This document shows positions 45,977-58,611 of a stretch of 64,000 nt of DNA, piece after piece. The translations under genes and the position numbers were made by a program. The DNA comes from Sipunculus nudus. Lineage: Eukaryota > Annelida > Sipuncula > Golfingiida > Sipunculidae. The notes under the pieces are model-generated. The model saw only the letters and a program-made list of their open reading frames with translations. It was not told the origin of the DNA and did no database searches. The stretch lies in assembly GCA_026874595.1 (NCBI GenBank), contig CM049316.1, positions 45,521,695-45,585,694 on the forward strand. Direction: 5' to 3'. Position 1 is the first letter of the stretch; each line of letters begins with the position of its first letter.

Positions 45977-46260
45977 ATTTCCCAATTTTCGTGATTGATT
46001 TTCATTTTTCATATTTCTTTTTATTAATTTTGAACCTCTCTACAGTTGACTACATTACGCAAAGACATAAGGGAGAAGTTTTTCAGGAACAGGATTCCTC
46101 ATTTTTTTGTAAAAATTGCCTCCAAATGTCCTCTTTACTTTGCATATTAAAAAAAAAAAGTCAAAATATGGGAGGTGGATACCCCCTTCAATACCCTCCC
46201 CATGAACCTGTTACTAACCTTAATTAAACCATGGTTAGTAATTGAATAAAAAAATCACAT
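45441..46260. other. Non-coding stretch with a hairpin and (TA)n
   Basis: Contains a perfect 10-bp stem TTGCAATCGC/GCGATTGCAA at 45773-45795, a (TA)n run at 45923-45973 and an A-run near 46150. No gene. Confidence 0.6.
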
Positions 46261-46282
46261 TTTCATACAGTAAAATATAACG

Positions 46283-46370
46283 TTTACTACTACTACTACT
46301 AATAATAAAAATAATAATAATAATAATGATAATAATAAAAATAAAAATAATAATAATAATATATATATAT
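46283..46370. repeat. (TAC)n(TAA)n microsatellite
   Basis: TACTACTACTACTAATAATA passes into imperfect AATAAT units, then a short TA run to about 46383. Confidence 0.95.
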
Positions 46371-46419
46371 ACACGTATATATAACAGTTTTCACAATACC
46401 CATATATGCATATTAACGC

Positions 46420-46497
46420 CCCCTCCCCTTTCTAATTTCTGGATCCGCCACTAATCATGGCCCCCTCCCCTCCCTCAATCCTGGCTACGCCCCTGAT
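46420..46497. mobile_element. Two adjacent hAT-type right termini
   Basis: TCTGGATCCGCCACTA (complement of TAGTGGCGGATCCAGA) near 46438-46453 and CCTGGCTACGCCCCTG (complement of CAGGGGCGTAGCCAGG) near 46479-46494 are both classic hAT end sequences, about 40 bp apart. CCCCCTCCCC-rich DNA precedes each. This looks like one hAT-type element inserted in another, or remnants of two. Left ends were not located. Confidence 0.6.
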
Positions 46498-46611
46498 TCT
46501 CCCCGCTCTGAGCCCTATGCTCTACCTGTAGAACATAGAAACCAGCTTTTTCAAATTGTTGTTCTGTTGTTTGGGCGTAATGTTATTTTCGAAAAATTAA
46601 ATTGTATAAAA

Positions 46612-46614
46612 GTA

Positions 46615-46654
<40 letters not shown>
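46612..46654. repeat. (TA)n microsatellite
   Basis: About 42 bp of TA. Confidence 0.95.
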
Positions 46655-46656
<2 letters not shown>

Positions 46657-47899
46657 AGTGTATCAGCTTTAATGGACCAAGGCCCTTAAATAAATCCTGG
46701 AAATGTACCCAGAAGAAATATTAAGGTGTTTTCAGCAAACCAAAATTAATTTAGTACGTGTTTCTGTTAGGTATCTTGTTTAAATACTTTATCATCCAAT
46801 TTAAACACTGATTCAACAAAAGGATAAACATGCACCAGCGCATGCACCAGTTGGGGGCCTTTGTTGGTTAGATAAATGGATAGCACGTGGGTTTGTTATG
46901 TGCTCCAGAACAGTGACTGAACCCTATGAGATTGGGTGGTGCTAAGTGTGTCACAGGTAAAATTTAGAATTGACTAAAATCTAGCAATACATGGTTTTCT
47001 TTATTCTTCTCTGAAAATTAGGGACTGACAGTGATGTGCCAATACTTTTTTAACATGTTTTTTTATTTTTATAGACATTTCGAACATATATATATATACA
47101 AAAAATATTACACATGATAGACACGTTAACATTATACATACCAATGACAGACAAAGTGACGATGTGACAATACATTCAACAATTTGCGTACATAACACAA
47201 CACAAGGCATCAGTATAAACAGTGCTTACATTACATTGTAACAATGTTTAACCTATTCACAAGCATCAGTATTTCGTATTTTTTTACAATGTTTTTTCAA
47301 ATACAGGTCAATAAAACAAAAACAAAAAAAGAATATAACAAATGTAATTATGAGTTGGTATGTAATGTTTTCCTACAAATATGGGAGCAGCTTTTCCCAT
47401 TTTTTCAGGTGTACACACAATTTCTTTTTTTTTCTGAGCAATAATATATTCTATTTTCTGTATGTATTTCAACCTATTTCTGAATTTTTCGAACAGGTTA
47501 ACATTTTTTCCACCTCTGCTCTGATAGAGAGTCATTTTGTATGTAATAATTAGTTGATAGAGCAACAATTATTTCTGAATTGGAATCATTCAAAACAGAA
47601 TAACAGTAATTTCATAGTCTGGGAAACTTAAATTGCATGATTTCATCGCAGATTGTATTTGAAGATATAAATTTCTAGAGGCAAAACATTCATAAAAAGG
47701 TGTGTAATTATTTCGTCGTAAATGTGACACTATGAACAACGTGGACTGCAAAAAAGTTTCCACTTAAATAGCCAGTAGTTTACTGGTAAATAATTATGCA
47801 TGATTTTGAACTGAAACTCTCTGCTATGCATATCCAGAGAAACTTTATGTACTGTATAAAAAAACTCTTTAAAATCTTCATAACTATGTAATCCTGTTA
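46655..47899. other. Non-coding stretch, possible 3' part of the LINE
   Basis: T-rich plus strand. It may include the 3' end of the minus-strand LINE to its right, but no clear poly-A tail border can be fixed. No gene supported. Confidence 0.4.
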
Positions 47900-48098
47900 T
47901 AATCTAACCAATTAACCAGAGTAGTTGGCGTGGTGGTTCTCTGACTGCTCAAAACATTATATACCCAGTTAGATGTAATATTTGATAATCCCTTTATTCC
48001 TGGCAAAGTTACCAATCTGTCCTTCCTACCTTCTCTGTCTTATTTTTCGCTGGGTGTTGACTTACACAAACTAATCCACTCTTTTGGTATTGCACTTA

Positions 48099-48748
48099 TT
48101 ATAGACCTCCACGACTGATATGTATTTCTTGATAAACCTGGGTATCTAGTTTTAATCTCTGCCATGTGCAGACTTTACCAGTATCATTTAAAAAATCTTG
48201 TACTCTCCTTATACCGAAGTTGTCAAAATGTCTGTAGAAAAAGGATGTATTGTTGACCTTTAAATAATAGTTGTTCCATAGTGGTTGCATTCTAACTTCT
48301 TCTACCGATATTGGATTTCTTCTAACAAAATGTTACCACTCTTTTAAACAGTTTTTATAAAACACTGGTAGCTTTCTGGGTACTCTTGTCACATCAAAAT
48401 TAGAGTGCCACCAAAAGGGTTTAAATAATGTTGTGAAACATATTTCCATGGCATATCTTTTCCATCTATTAATCGTCTCATCCACATAATACACTGTGTT
48501 TTTAACTTTGCATGCACTTCAGGAAATTTTATTCCCCCCATATCATGAGGTCCAATGAGTGTATCATATTTAAACTTTGGTCTCTTGCCTTTCCACAAAA
48601 ACTGCTTCAAATGCATTTTAACATTCTCCATAAATCCTGCAGGTGGATATTTTGGCAAAGCCAAAGTTCTACATATTACATTGCGATCAAATATTGTAAG
48701 ATTCCTGCTAGACCAGATATTGAGTACCACTTTCAGTTTTTCTTCCAC
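48099..48748 (-). pseudogene. LINE ORF2 C-terminal fragment
   Basis: The 119-codon frame 48389-48748 contains WSSRNLTIFDRNVICRTLAL, FLWKGKRPKFKYDTL and GGIKFPEVHAKLKTQCIMW. It matches the known post-RT pattern W..R.LT..GR, FLW.GK, GG...P. The frame 48099-48290 continues with LWNNYYLKVNN and FGIRRVQDFLNDTGK (pattern LW.N..., GI..V.D....G). A frameshift or deletion lies between them. Confidence 0.85.
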
Positions 48749-48959
48749 TGACTGGAAATTAAGTTTTTTTTATTTAAATCGTTATTGTATGTTACCATAT
48801 ACCAAGTATTTTCATTGCTGTAACAGTAAGGTTGACCCATTTGCAATTCATTCGGTTTTCATTTTTCCTTTTCCATGCACCAAGCCAAGCAGCTTCCGAA
48901 TTATTATAATTAACATGCAATGTAGAGAACTGACCAAATGCTTTTAGAATATTTATAAG

Positions 48960-49717
48960 TTATTTAAATGAATCCACATCAGACTGGAAAAATGTAAAGT
49001 CTTCTACCCTTCTCTCTGTTCTAACCACATGCAATAATACTTCAATGGCCAGAATAAATAGATATGGAGCTATTGGGTCGCCTTGTTTCGTTCCTCTAGA
49101 TAAAGAGAAATAATTAGTTGAAAATCCATTATTCAAAACACAACTTTGTGACCCTGTGTGTATCAACTAAAACCAGTTTATAAACATAGGTCCAAATCCA
49201 AAACATTTCAATACAGAAATTACTAAAGTGTGATCAATAGAATCGAATGCTGCTGCAAAATCTGCACCAAATAATATTCCATACTTGTTTTCAATATTAC
49301 AGTATTCAATCATATCAGAAATTAGGCGAACTGAGTTTCCAAAATATCTCCCAGGAACAAAAGCATTTTACTCAACAACTTGGTGTCCACATTAATTAAA
49401 CTTCCATGACTGTATGAGTCTGACATCCTACCCTGGTTTCTCTATCAGAGTAATTACATTTTGTTTTGGACTTGTTGTTAACTCTCCAAATTTAAAACAT
49501 TCATTCAGACAAGTTGTCAATTCTTTTCCTTATACACTGAAAAAGCATAGTGAAAATTCCTAACTAAGACCATCATTCCCGATGTCTTATTTTTACCCAT
49601 AGCTTTCAAAGCTTTGTATACAAAATTCATTGTCACTATACCTTCACACAGTGAAGCATCATCTGTCTCTAATACTGGTAAATTGTCTATGCTATTTAAC
49701 CAATCATCACATTTCAC
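48960..49717 (-). pseudogene. LINE reverse transcriptase fragment (palm/fingers)
   Basis: The frame at 49517-49717 carries ALKAMGKNKTSG, the N-K-(S/T)-x-G motif before RT domain 1 (the family has NKSPGxDG; here the DG is degraded). The frame at 48960-49166 carries NNGFSTNYFSLSRGTKQGDP and IAPYLFILAIEVLLHVVR, i.e. the RGxxQGDPxSPxLF motif. The YxDD box falls in the frame-broken part between this and the next block and is not clearly visible. Confidence 0.85.
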
Positions 49718-50070
49718 TTGATTTTTACCTGTTTGTCCTTTAAATCTTTCAGAATAGAACTTATTAATACGTAATAATATATCCTTTTTGATTTGTAAGT
49801 TCCTTACCCTTTTCTATCCACTCCTAATTCATGATTTATTCTTGTCTCTTTTTTCAAGATTTACAAAATATAAACTATTACGCTCACCATGTTCAAACTA
49901 TTGAGCCCGAGATCGTATTATAATGCCTTCTGTAATTTTGTCATAACAGACTTCCAATTCTTTCTTCATTTTTTTCATAATTCTTGCCGTTTACTTCATT
50001 AGGATGTTTATCTATTATGTTTTTAAATTTTTCCAATTGTTTTTTAACAAATCAAACAACCTCATGTTTT

Positions 50071-50670
50071 TTGTGGGGAAAAAATAGATTCTCCTCAAGG
50101 AATTGGGCTTATTTTATGTTAAATCTATAATACTATTTTTATCATAGGCAATTATGTTTTATGATAATATAATGGGATTTGGAGTACGTATGCTTGACGT
50201 GTTTACAAACATCAAATGTGCTATAGCCTTGATCAGAGCAGTGAAATCTAGATAACAGAAGGGTCATACAGCCCCGGAGGTGTCATAAATGCAAGTAGGC
50301 AAAGACCTTACTAGCTGAGAGGCTGTGTGCTGGAGCAGTGCTGATGTATCTAGAATCATCAATTCCACGTATTCACACACTTGTTTACCACATACAAATA
50401 AAAGCAGTCATGTAAGATCGTAACTCAATGATGTTTATTAACGAAATAAATCAGATCCAGCTGAACAAAATCTAAAAATAAAATTTTGTGATCCACTTAG
50501 TGTGAAAATGGATAAATACCTTAGAGCAAGTATATTTACACATATACACACTCATACACACACACATATATTCTGGAATAATACACTTGTCATCGTTGTT
50601 CCACATAAATCTCATACCCATTGTGTGAAATAAATACACAAAAATAAAAATTTTTTGCAAATATGAGGTC

Positions 50671-50742
<72 letters not shown>

Positions 50743-51355
50743 TATATATATGGCAAACAAATGAAAATTTCATAAATATATGTATGTATATAATATATAT
50801 AAGCTATATAATGAAAAACCGCATATACATAAAAATATAGCGGTGGTGGTATAAAAGAATAAATGATATAGTACGAGCGCACGAATATTTTAATCAACCA
50901 GTCGGAACACATTGCGTGAACTTTCAACTTTGTAAGCCTGTCAGGAAAGTAAAATATCTGATTTCAATTTCTGAAATAGTGCATTTAACAGGGAATTTAC
51001 TCCATTCTATTATTTTGAGCATTATAGATCTTTACAGGAATCGAGTCAAGCAAAAATAGCGACATTACCGAAACCCGGTCCTCATTGAAAAAAAATCCAA
51101 AAAAAGAAGCAGCGGCTCATTAGAAAAGTTATTTTTTTTCTATATAGTCGTAGTAAATGTTCAGTACATGTCAATTCGCCGATCCACAAAAAAATAACAC
51201 GTTTTACTTCTGTCATGTCTGCTGCTGTCAACGTCTTAGATAATCTGAAAATGACTTTGTATCGGGAACAAATCAGGTAGACAGGGGGTGACGAAAATAA
51301 AATATAGAGTCAACGGAGAACATGTGCTTTATTGCTTTATAATAAACTGCTTTAT
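50071..51355. other. Non-coding stretch with (TA)n
   Basis: Contains (TA)n at 50671-50751 and a (CA)-rich run at 50540-50570. No gene supported. Confidence 0.6.
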
Positions 51356-51640
51356 TAGAACAGCAAGTTGCCGGATTCATGATCGAATGATCATGAGTTC
51401 GAATCCGGGTAAGACCCCCACTGTGCCAAGACCCTTCGGCAAGGTCCCAACCGTGAGTTTGCCTCTGTTCACCGAGCAATAGAAATGGGTACAAGTAAAC
51501 GCTGGGGTGGACTAGCGTCCCATCCTGGAGGAGTTTTAACGCCTAAGTCGCTTCACGCTATAGAAACCGGGATAAGCTCCGGCCTGATGAGCCATTAGGC
51601 TCGGGTGTAAAAGCCCAACAGACTTAACCTGAATATAACC
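51356..51640 (+). mobile_element. tRNA-derived SINE, 5'-truncated
   Basis: Contains a perfect Pol III box B (GTTCGAATCC, 51397-51406) preceded by an anticodon-arm-like CATGATCGAATGATCATG, but the box A part of the tRNA head is missing. The body has ACCCTTCGGCAAGGTCCCA, GGGGTGGACTAGCGTCCCAT, and GATAAGCTCCGGCCTGATGA then GCCATTAGGCTCGG, a layout I associate with SINEs common in molluscan genomes. The right border is uncertain; related-looking DNA continues to about 51770. Confidence 0.8.
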
Positions 51641-53207
51641 GCACACTATAAATGTAGGGCCGGAAGGCCTCCCTCAATCACACTGAGTGACTTTTGCCAT
51701 ATACACCGCTAGGTTTTAGCCCGCTGACATTTGTTTCACTCAAATGTCATCCTGGGCGTGTACATATATACATTTTCTTGCTAAACAGGTAAAGGTCATT
51801 AAATCTAGCAATTAAGCCAGTCATGTCTCAGTTAACAGACTGTATGATGAGGGGACAATTGCTAATTTGTATAATCAGAGATAATTAATCAGAGAAATGG
51901 GATGGGCTATATAACATGTCAAGCGTCTGTATTACAGCCTTCACTGTAGGGAGGGAGCTTATACGGGTTGTTGAGTTTAATTCTGTATCAATATAATATT
52001 TCGCTATTTTTTTTGTAGTGGACTATCTCAGGTGCATAATCATTGATTATATTTTGTTTCCTTTTTTTCTGCCCGCGTTTGTATTAGATATCCAACATGG
52101 CTGATTTAAAAAAAACTAACCATTGTCAAGAGTAATAGTCCCAGGTGATAAATTTACCTGCCATTAAATTGTTTACCTTGTCCTAACCTTCAAACTATAT
52201 AACACCTATTCCCTAATTAAAAATTATAAATATTTAAAATTGAGGTATATATTTTAAGAGATATATTTAGGCCTATCCATTTGTTTAATAAAGATTAAAC
52301 ATTAAACAAGAATAACACTCGGCATACCTCCCCCATGTCCGATCCCTATACCAAAGCCAAGGAATTCATGTTCAGTACATTTGCTTTATCAGAAATTAAC
52401 AACAAACGAACCAAACAAACAAAGAAAGAGCAAAAGTGAAAACAGAACCTCCTTGACAGATTCGGCTTCAAATTTTTAGCTTGTGAGCTTTAGCCATGGT
52501 GCGGCGTTTGTTGTCTGTCTGTAAACAATAACAGCTTTTCTCCGAAATGTCTGAACAAATACTCCTGAAATTTATATATCCAAGTTTTAAAATGGCTCAA
52601 GTAAGCGACAAACCAAACTTTGTGGCTCCATCTCCATTGGCGATTTTATGTGCGTTTTTTTGTTGCATGAGCCCATAAGAAATTGAACATTGTTTGCTAT
52701 AATACAGTCATGGTGTAACTAAAAAAGCATTGAAAGTACGTGCATTATCCTGGCATATATCCCTTCGATCATGGAAAGTTTTAAGAAAATTTGCCCGACC
52801 CGTTTGTGTGTGTGTGTGATCGTATAAACTAAAATCATGTGAGAAAGATTTCCAGGAAAGCGGCCAAGAGCTGCGTAACCAAAAGATGATCAAAGACGAA
52901 GATCCAGGGGGTTACAGCATAAAATAAAATGGTCGTAACAATTTCCACATAAGACACTCAACACAAGAAAGATAAAGGTTAACAGAACAATCATTTAATA
53001 AACATGGAACTAATAGACAAAAATATAGGGAGCAAAATATGAAAACCTAAGATATAAAAAATGGAATGGTGGCACAACATGCAGGCAGAAAGGGTGCTTA
53101 ACACAAACTAAATGATGACATATCCTAAAGGTAATTAGTTTTAAATGAAGTTGTTAAAAGGTAAAGTAAAAATTAAAACAGCAAATTAATAATTGATTGA
53201 AAAGAAA
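51641..53207. other. Non-coding stretch
   Basis: 51660-51770 may be the SINE tail or an adjacent repeat (GGCCGGAAGGCC, CTCAAATGTCATCC). The rest is AT-rich with no supported gene. Confidence 0.5.
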
Positions 53208-53932
53208 CTAGATGTGGTCGGACAATGGTCCTCGGAGAACCCCGCGTTTCTGCTAGTGCTGGACTAGTTTGCATCTGGATAAAAAATTTAGTAAAATTTG
53301 AAAAATATGACAAACAGTAATAGGTTTTATCCATATGCATGAGTGAAGATATCCTACTGGATCAAATGATATTAAAGAAGATATATCTGAATTAATGTGT
53401 GCAATGGAAAATCATCGAATGTAGTCTGTAAGCCATATTAGATTTTGAGTCATTAGGTCTGGAGCCCTCATATGAACCAACCATCCCTGCAAATTTGGGA
53501 AAGCTACAGTATGTTGTTATTGAATTTTCGCGCGCGTAAGAAAATCAACGATCGAGCTATGGGGGCCATACTGGAATTCCAATAGGTCTGTAATTCAACA
53601 GGTCTGGAGCCCCCATAGGTACCAATCATCCCTGTGAAATTGGAAAGGTGCAGTAGGTTGTTATTAAGTTATACTGTGCGAAAGAAAATCAACGATCGGG
53701 CTGTGGCGGCCATATTGGAATTCTGACAGGTCTGTAATTCGATAGGTACCAATCATCCTTGTGAATTTGGAAAAGCTGCAGTTTGTTGTTGTTGAGTTAT
53801 CGCGCACGAAAGAAAGTGTCACTGACGGAAGGACGGAAGTACGGAAGGACGGATGGACGGAAGGACGGACGGGCGGAAGGACGGAGTGACAGGGTGATCA
53901 CTATAGGGCACCGCTTGTCAAGCGGGGCCCTA
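53208..53932 (-). mobile_element. Dispersed element R2, copy 2 (inverted)
   Basis: Reverse-complement relative of 32594-33732 with the same ends: CTAGATGTGGTCGGACAATG GTCC on the left and GCACCGCTTGTCAAGCGGGG CCCT on the right. It contains only about three of the ~144-bp units (near 53514, 53659 and 53786) against six in copy 1, and a longer GGACGGAAGGACGG simple-repeat zone. Copy-number change of the internal unit between dispersed copies is therefore seen directly. Confidence 0.88.
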
Positions 53933-56924
53933 ATTAAATAAATATATAGAAACAAAACCTGCAGGGTTTTAATGGGAACTTTTTTGTAAATTACCCGTAT
54001 TATTGTTAAGGACAGTCAGTATATCACAATATTTAGTATTATTAATATTACATAATCGCAAATGGACGTAACATGGCGAGCGATTACATAATCTTAAGGC
54101 TGAAATGATTATAAAATGAGTATCCATGATAAGAGGGCACTGAGAAATGGCACCAACATCTTACCTTGAAGACAAAGACTTTTCAAGTTTCCATTATCGC
54201 AACGAAAAAGGGACTATGATTTATTTTTACTAATGCGAAAGACATATAACAAGCTTTAATTGCAAATATGAGAATTCGCTCTTTAATTACCGAACGTTGG
54301 GTGCAATGACCAATTGCGACACCTCTCTCGAAAACAATAAAAGTATAATATTTACTGAAACCGGTAGGTGGCATAGACGTTGGATCATAAAATATCCACA
54401 TAAATCGTGACAAAAAGTTATATAGGTCTATCATTGTAATTATCAAAATGTGTTCTTAACAGGTTTATATTCTGGACCACGGCTTATATATATTAGCGAT
54501 CACGCCCTGGATAGCCGCCATCTTGGCGTCATTGTTGACTGGTGCCGCCATGCGTGCGCTCTACCACTGAGATATATTCAAGGTCCGCAAATACAAATAT
54601 TAATCTCGGTCCCGTGATTGTTGGACACTTCATATGATAAAACCAAGCAATGTTGCCCAGAGAGTTAGAGAAATGAACGGTCACTTTACATTCTAAAAGT
54701 ACAATTATCCAATTTCTAGTGTCTGTTCATGCAAAAAAAATGTGTAGTTATATGGATACTAAATACATGCATACATATATAAATAGAATGTAATACATGT
54801 ATGAATCAAAAGACAGAATATACAGGTAAATTAATGACTATATTCTGTTTTACAGTAGGGTGCCAATTTAAATTTGGCAATATTTTCATAAACTGACAGA
54901 TTAATTCAAAATGGCATGATGCAATAGAGGAATGGAGTTCAGGCCTAATATAAGTTTAATGAAATTAAAGCAACAACTTGCAAAATTTTTAAGTAATGCA
55001 ATAAAATCAAAATATAGGAAAAGAGTCTATTTTTTACATCATCTTAACCAGTTTCATGAAGGCAAAGGTCACTGGCCACATGCCCAAACAACTATATATT
55101 TAAAAGCTGCTGATTGGTTGGTGAGTGTTATAAATATTGTAAAAATGTAATGTCAAAGTGATGCTACTAACTCGATCATGACAGAGGCTATGACACTTGG
55201 CCAAAATATGCAGAAGAAACAGAAGGGTGCAAAATATAAATGTTGTTTTGTTGTGAAATTATACATCTCTTATCATTGCTCCCTCATCAGCTTTAGTGTC
55301 AACATGTGTTATAAGTTTAAGAGAAATTTAAGAGAACGATCGCCAATTTTCAACGGGCACCCAGATTATAACTCCTACAAATATATTTTCAGACCATCTT
55401 ATCAACATGGATGAGAATCTAAGCATTCAGACGGCTGATAGTTTTGGCTATTTTATCCATATTTTTCGATCTCATTACTGCCACAGCAGGAACGGGTTTA
55501 TTGTGGGATATCAACCAACACACATGCACGTACGCGCACAAACATATATCTGTGTTTGTATGTGTGGTTTCAGGTATTTACATTGCTAGCTCTATCAACG
55601 TCACGTAAATGAATGTCTGATTTCATTAGTACCAATTAACAAACTGGGCTGAATGACAGAATCCCTCCGGCAAATTCCATTGGGAGAGGAAGACCACGTG
55701 ACAGATAGGTAATAGAACAGCCTGATGGATCCCGACATGATTGGTTGACTAATTGGATGCTATCAGAGTGGATCAGTGGATCGAAGAGACTCGAGCAGAC
55801 AGGACACAGGTAACGGCTACTTTTACTTTTATTACTGTTGTTGAGCACGTTTTCCCTATCGTCAACCTATCACATGTGCGACCGTACCGTCAGTCTTGTA
55901 ATAGATGTAAATGAAAAGCCACTAAATAAAAAAAAAAAACATTGGTTGAGGTATCTGTTTGAGGTGTTTTGTTTCAGAGTGAGATGTTGATCTTGTTACG
56001 GTTCCGGTAAAAGGGTGTTCACTGAAACTTTGCTCGTGTTGTCTGCAAATTTTTACTGTGAGTCCTATCTGTACTTACATTAATCAAGAATTTATCATGG
56101 ATGGTATTAAGGATGTTTAACCCCCCCTCCTCCCCCCAAAAAAGAAAAAAACAGATAAATTAGCAAGGGGAATGTTTGCTGCATATTATATATATAGTAC
56201 AAGTGTGTGGACGTACTTGCAAATCTCCGAATTTATAACAACAAATTTAATCTTTTTCAACGGTCGATTAAAAATGTCCAAATGAAAATTCATTTTTATC
56301 TTATAACGAAATTTAGATGCAACATTTGATTAGATTATAACATGAAAAATTAAGACACTAGAAATTCTGAATTCTAAGGAATGCAAACCTCCCACAGATT
56401 TGGGGGGCTATTGTGGGATAATTCCAAAACCATGTTTGCATTCACTTATTCGCCTAATGTTTCCAGGTTCATTTTTGCATAATTGACTCTACATTTGTGA
56501 ATATTCCTGGATGACGTTTCTGAATTCAGATCATGTAGCCGATCTACACCAATATCTGATTGGTTCATCATTGACCCATTCCCGAAATGCCTGCATATAT
56601 CATGAGATTATTCATTCCATTCATGATTACATGAGATATGTTGTGAACACACACACACACACACACATACACGCAAACGGGATGAACACATACTATCATG
56701 GCCTAGGCATAAATCGACGTTCCATATTTGACAGGAGTATACGGGAGTTTGCAAACCGATAGGACTCTTAAGGTCAGAGGTAGTCTCTACACAAAACAAC
56801 CCTCTGCCAATGAGGACTTGTTGGACTGTCTGGACTACTTGTCTCATATGTCAAACATCAAAATAAAACTTTGTCAAATTTCAAGAAAACTCTTCTGTTT
56901 ACAGGTATTGCACATACAAATGTT
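53933..56924. other. Non-coding stretch
   Basis: AT-rich. Frames at 54183-54446 (minus), 54932-55150, 55178-55414 and 55636-55848 have no recognised domain. A minus-strand CAAG|GTAAGA donor-like site near 54166 lacks a good acceptor. (AC)n at 56642-56668. Confidence 0.5.
54557..54577 (-). other. tRNA box-A-like relic
   Basis: On the minus strand TATATCTCAGTGGTAGAGCG C resembles the D-arm/box A of tRNA genes or SINE heads (TAGCTCAGTGGTAGAGCGC). No box B (GTTCGAnTCC) follows at tRNA distance, so it is not an intact tRNA gene. Confidence 0.35.
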
Positions 56925-56980
56925 CAGAGGCGGACTAGCCTACCGGAACCGGAAGTTTTCCGGTGGGCTGATTACATGAA
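56925..56980 (+). mobile_element. hAT-type left terminus fragment
   Basis: CAGAGGCGGACTAGCCTACC GGAACCGGAAGTTTTCCGGT followed by GGGC resembles a widespread hAT end type (CAGnGGCGGACTGGCC then a CCGG palindrome and GGTGGGC). No matching right end or target duplication was found. A frame running through it into 57155 should therefore not be taken as a gene. Confidence 0.5.
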
Positions 56981-57213
56981 CAGAATATTGAAGCATGTAG
57001 GTCGATGGTGCGGACAAAATACTAATAGGCCGATGATGTTAAATTTTGGGCATTTACATACAAATTACCAAGGGTTTATGTCTTACCATATAGTCTGTCC
57101 CTTGGAATGCTTACAAAAGGTTAATCACTTTATGAGGTCGTTATCACTAAAATAAACACTCACGTGCATGTTATCATGATAGAAATTATGCTAACCCATT
57201 AGGTTTTAACGGC

Positions 57214-57250
<37 letters not shown>

Positions 57251-57264
57251 TATATAAATATATA
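57214..57264. repeat. (TA)n microsatellite
   Basis: About 50 bp of TA with TAAATA interruptions. Confidence 0.95.
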
Positions 57265-57309
57265 CACAGTTTATATGTATATAACATGACCATACGCCAT
57301 ACGTGTACC

Positions 57310-57660
57310 CAGAAGCCACAGTGCATTTTTGTCAGGAAATGATTACTTTGCCGACAATCCATAAACGGCAGTGTCGTACTCTTGTGAGTATGTTTGGTGC
57401 CAGCATGAACCATTGGTTCACAGTGATGCCAAGGCAACTGAATTTCTTGGCCGTGCGATCGCTAAGTGACCAACAGCCAGAGTCCATTATATGCTCCATG
57501 GAACATGGGCCCCGGATTTTCCCGTGATGCCTGTTCAACTTCCGGGCCATCAGATGCATACAGCCTTGGGCTTTGCTGCTAATCACACACACGGGGATGG
57601 CGTAGCATTGAATAGAAGCCCTGTTCTGACATACACCGGATATACCTGAAATCTGTATTC
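57310..57660 (+). pseudogene. Coding-like relic, product unknown
   Basis: In one plus-strand frame about 115 codons give plausible protein broken by two stops: SHSAFLSGNDYFADNP, stop, TAVSYSCEYVWCQHEPLVHS DAKATEFLGRAIAK, stop, PTARVHYMLHGTWAPDFPVM and LPGHQMHTALGFAANHTHGD. Base composition is near 50% GC in an AT-rich setting. Two other frames and a minus-strand 86-codon frame are also long here. I cannot name it. Best read as decayed coding DNA, host or TE. Confidence 0.4.
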
Positions 57661-58582
57661 AGTCAATGTCTGTAATCTCAATAACCCACATGAGCTTGTG
57701 TAGCTAACAATGGCAGATCAAAATTGCGTCACGCATTTCAAACACTTTGATCACAAGAGCAACTCTTAAATAGCTTAAGTTAAATAAGCCTTTGTTATAA
57801 AAACAGACTTTGTGTGCTAGCTGTCTCATATTTTACCGTTTTTATTATCGGGTCAGAGCAATTTCGAAGGGGCTGATAAAAACTGCATTGTAAACCCCGC
57901 ATGCTCATTTTTTGTCTCGGCCCAAGACGTGTGATTCCGATCCGCTCTGCTCCTCTCCGTCAACAACGTCTTGGGAACGACCCTTAGGAAAACGCCTTGT
58001 AAGGTTCCAAATAGGAGACCCCTTTGGAATCGTATAATTGACATTTCAAGCGGTGTCAACATAAAATAATTACCTTTTTGTTGTCTTTGGATGTTTTATA
58101 ATACATCTGCAAAGTATTGGCACCAAAATATTGCTCAATAGCCCTACTTATCCATAATTTTGCCAAGAGCTGATGTGTTTACATAGAGAACAAGCCGCCA
58201 TGATTACATCAAGTGACCCACAGTCCTTTGCAACGGGATTTAGACTGGGAACCCGCTCTGATCTTATCGCTGTTTGAACTGGAAAAAGCGAGCGATAATA
58301 GATGTCGGTGGCGGGTACCAGTCGATCAACGTCCGCTCATTACAAATTCCTGTATATTGTTATGTTTAAATCACCGCGGGCTTACAAGGATCGTTAGGGA
58401 TTATATTTCATTAATATATTAAGGTAAGAACGTGGTAAAGTTGCAAGAAAGATCCATTTACTACCAAAGACACTAACGGATGCATTTTGGTGTGTATATT
58501 TAGTAGTTTTAAGAGTTTTTTTGGTGCCTTCTATCAGTGACTACCATTTCACCATTACAAGGCCTAACTGTACAGGCCATTC
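57661..58582. other. Non-coding stretch
   Basis: A 69-codon frame at 58213-58422 (SLFELEKASDNRCRWRVPVD) is less AT-rich than its flanks and is followed after the stop by AAGGTAAGAA, but shows no known motif. Nothing else supported. Confidence 0.45.
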
Positions 58583-58611
58583 CCACAACTGTGATCGTAT
58601 CACAGTTGTGG
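58583..58611. repeat. Perfect 13-bp hairpin
   Basis: CCACAACTGTGAT, loop CGT, ATCACAGTTGTGG. Confidence 0.95.

Larger units (their letters stand above)
47900..50070 (-). mobile_element. Decayed L1-like non-LTR retrotransposon (LINE), ORF2 remnant
   Basis: Reading right to left, successive frames give the ordered landmarks of an L1/Tx1-type ORF2. They are a linker with IIIRSRAQ-FEHGERNS-LYFVNLEKR (about 49850-49960), the pre-RT block LCEGIVTMNFVYKALKAMGK (49517-49717), the RT block SRGTKQGDPIAPYLFILAIE (48960-49166), and the post-RT region (48099-48748). Stops and frameshifts separate them, so it is dead. The endonuclease domain and ORF1 are not seen, so it is probably 5'-truncated. Confidence 0.9.

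Noticed and set aside
54557-54577. Possible tRNA gene on the minus strand
   Set aside because: Only a box-A-like segment; no box B or cloverleaf can be drawn.
56871-57155. 94-codon frame behind a good acceptor (TTCTGTTTACAG)
   Set aside because: The frame runs through a hAT-type terminal sequence (CAGAGGCGGACTAGCC), so TE origin is more likely.
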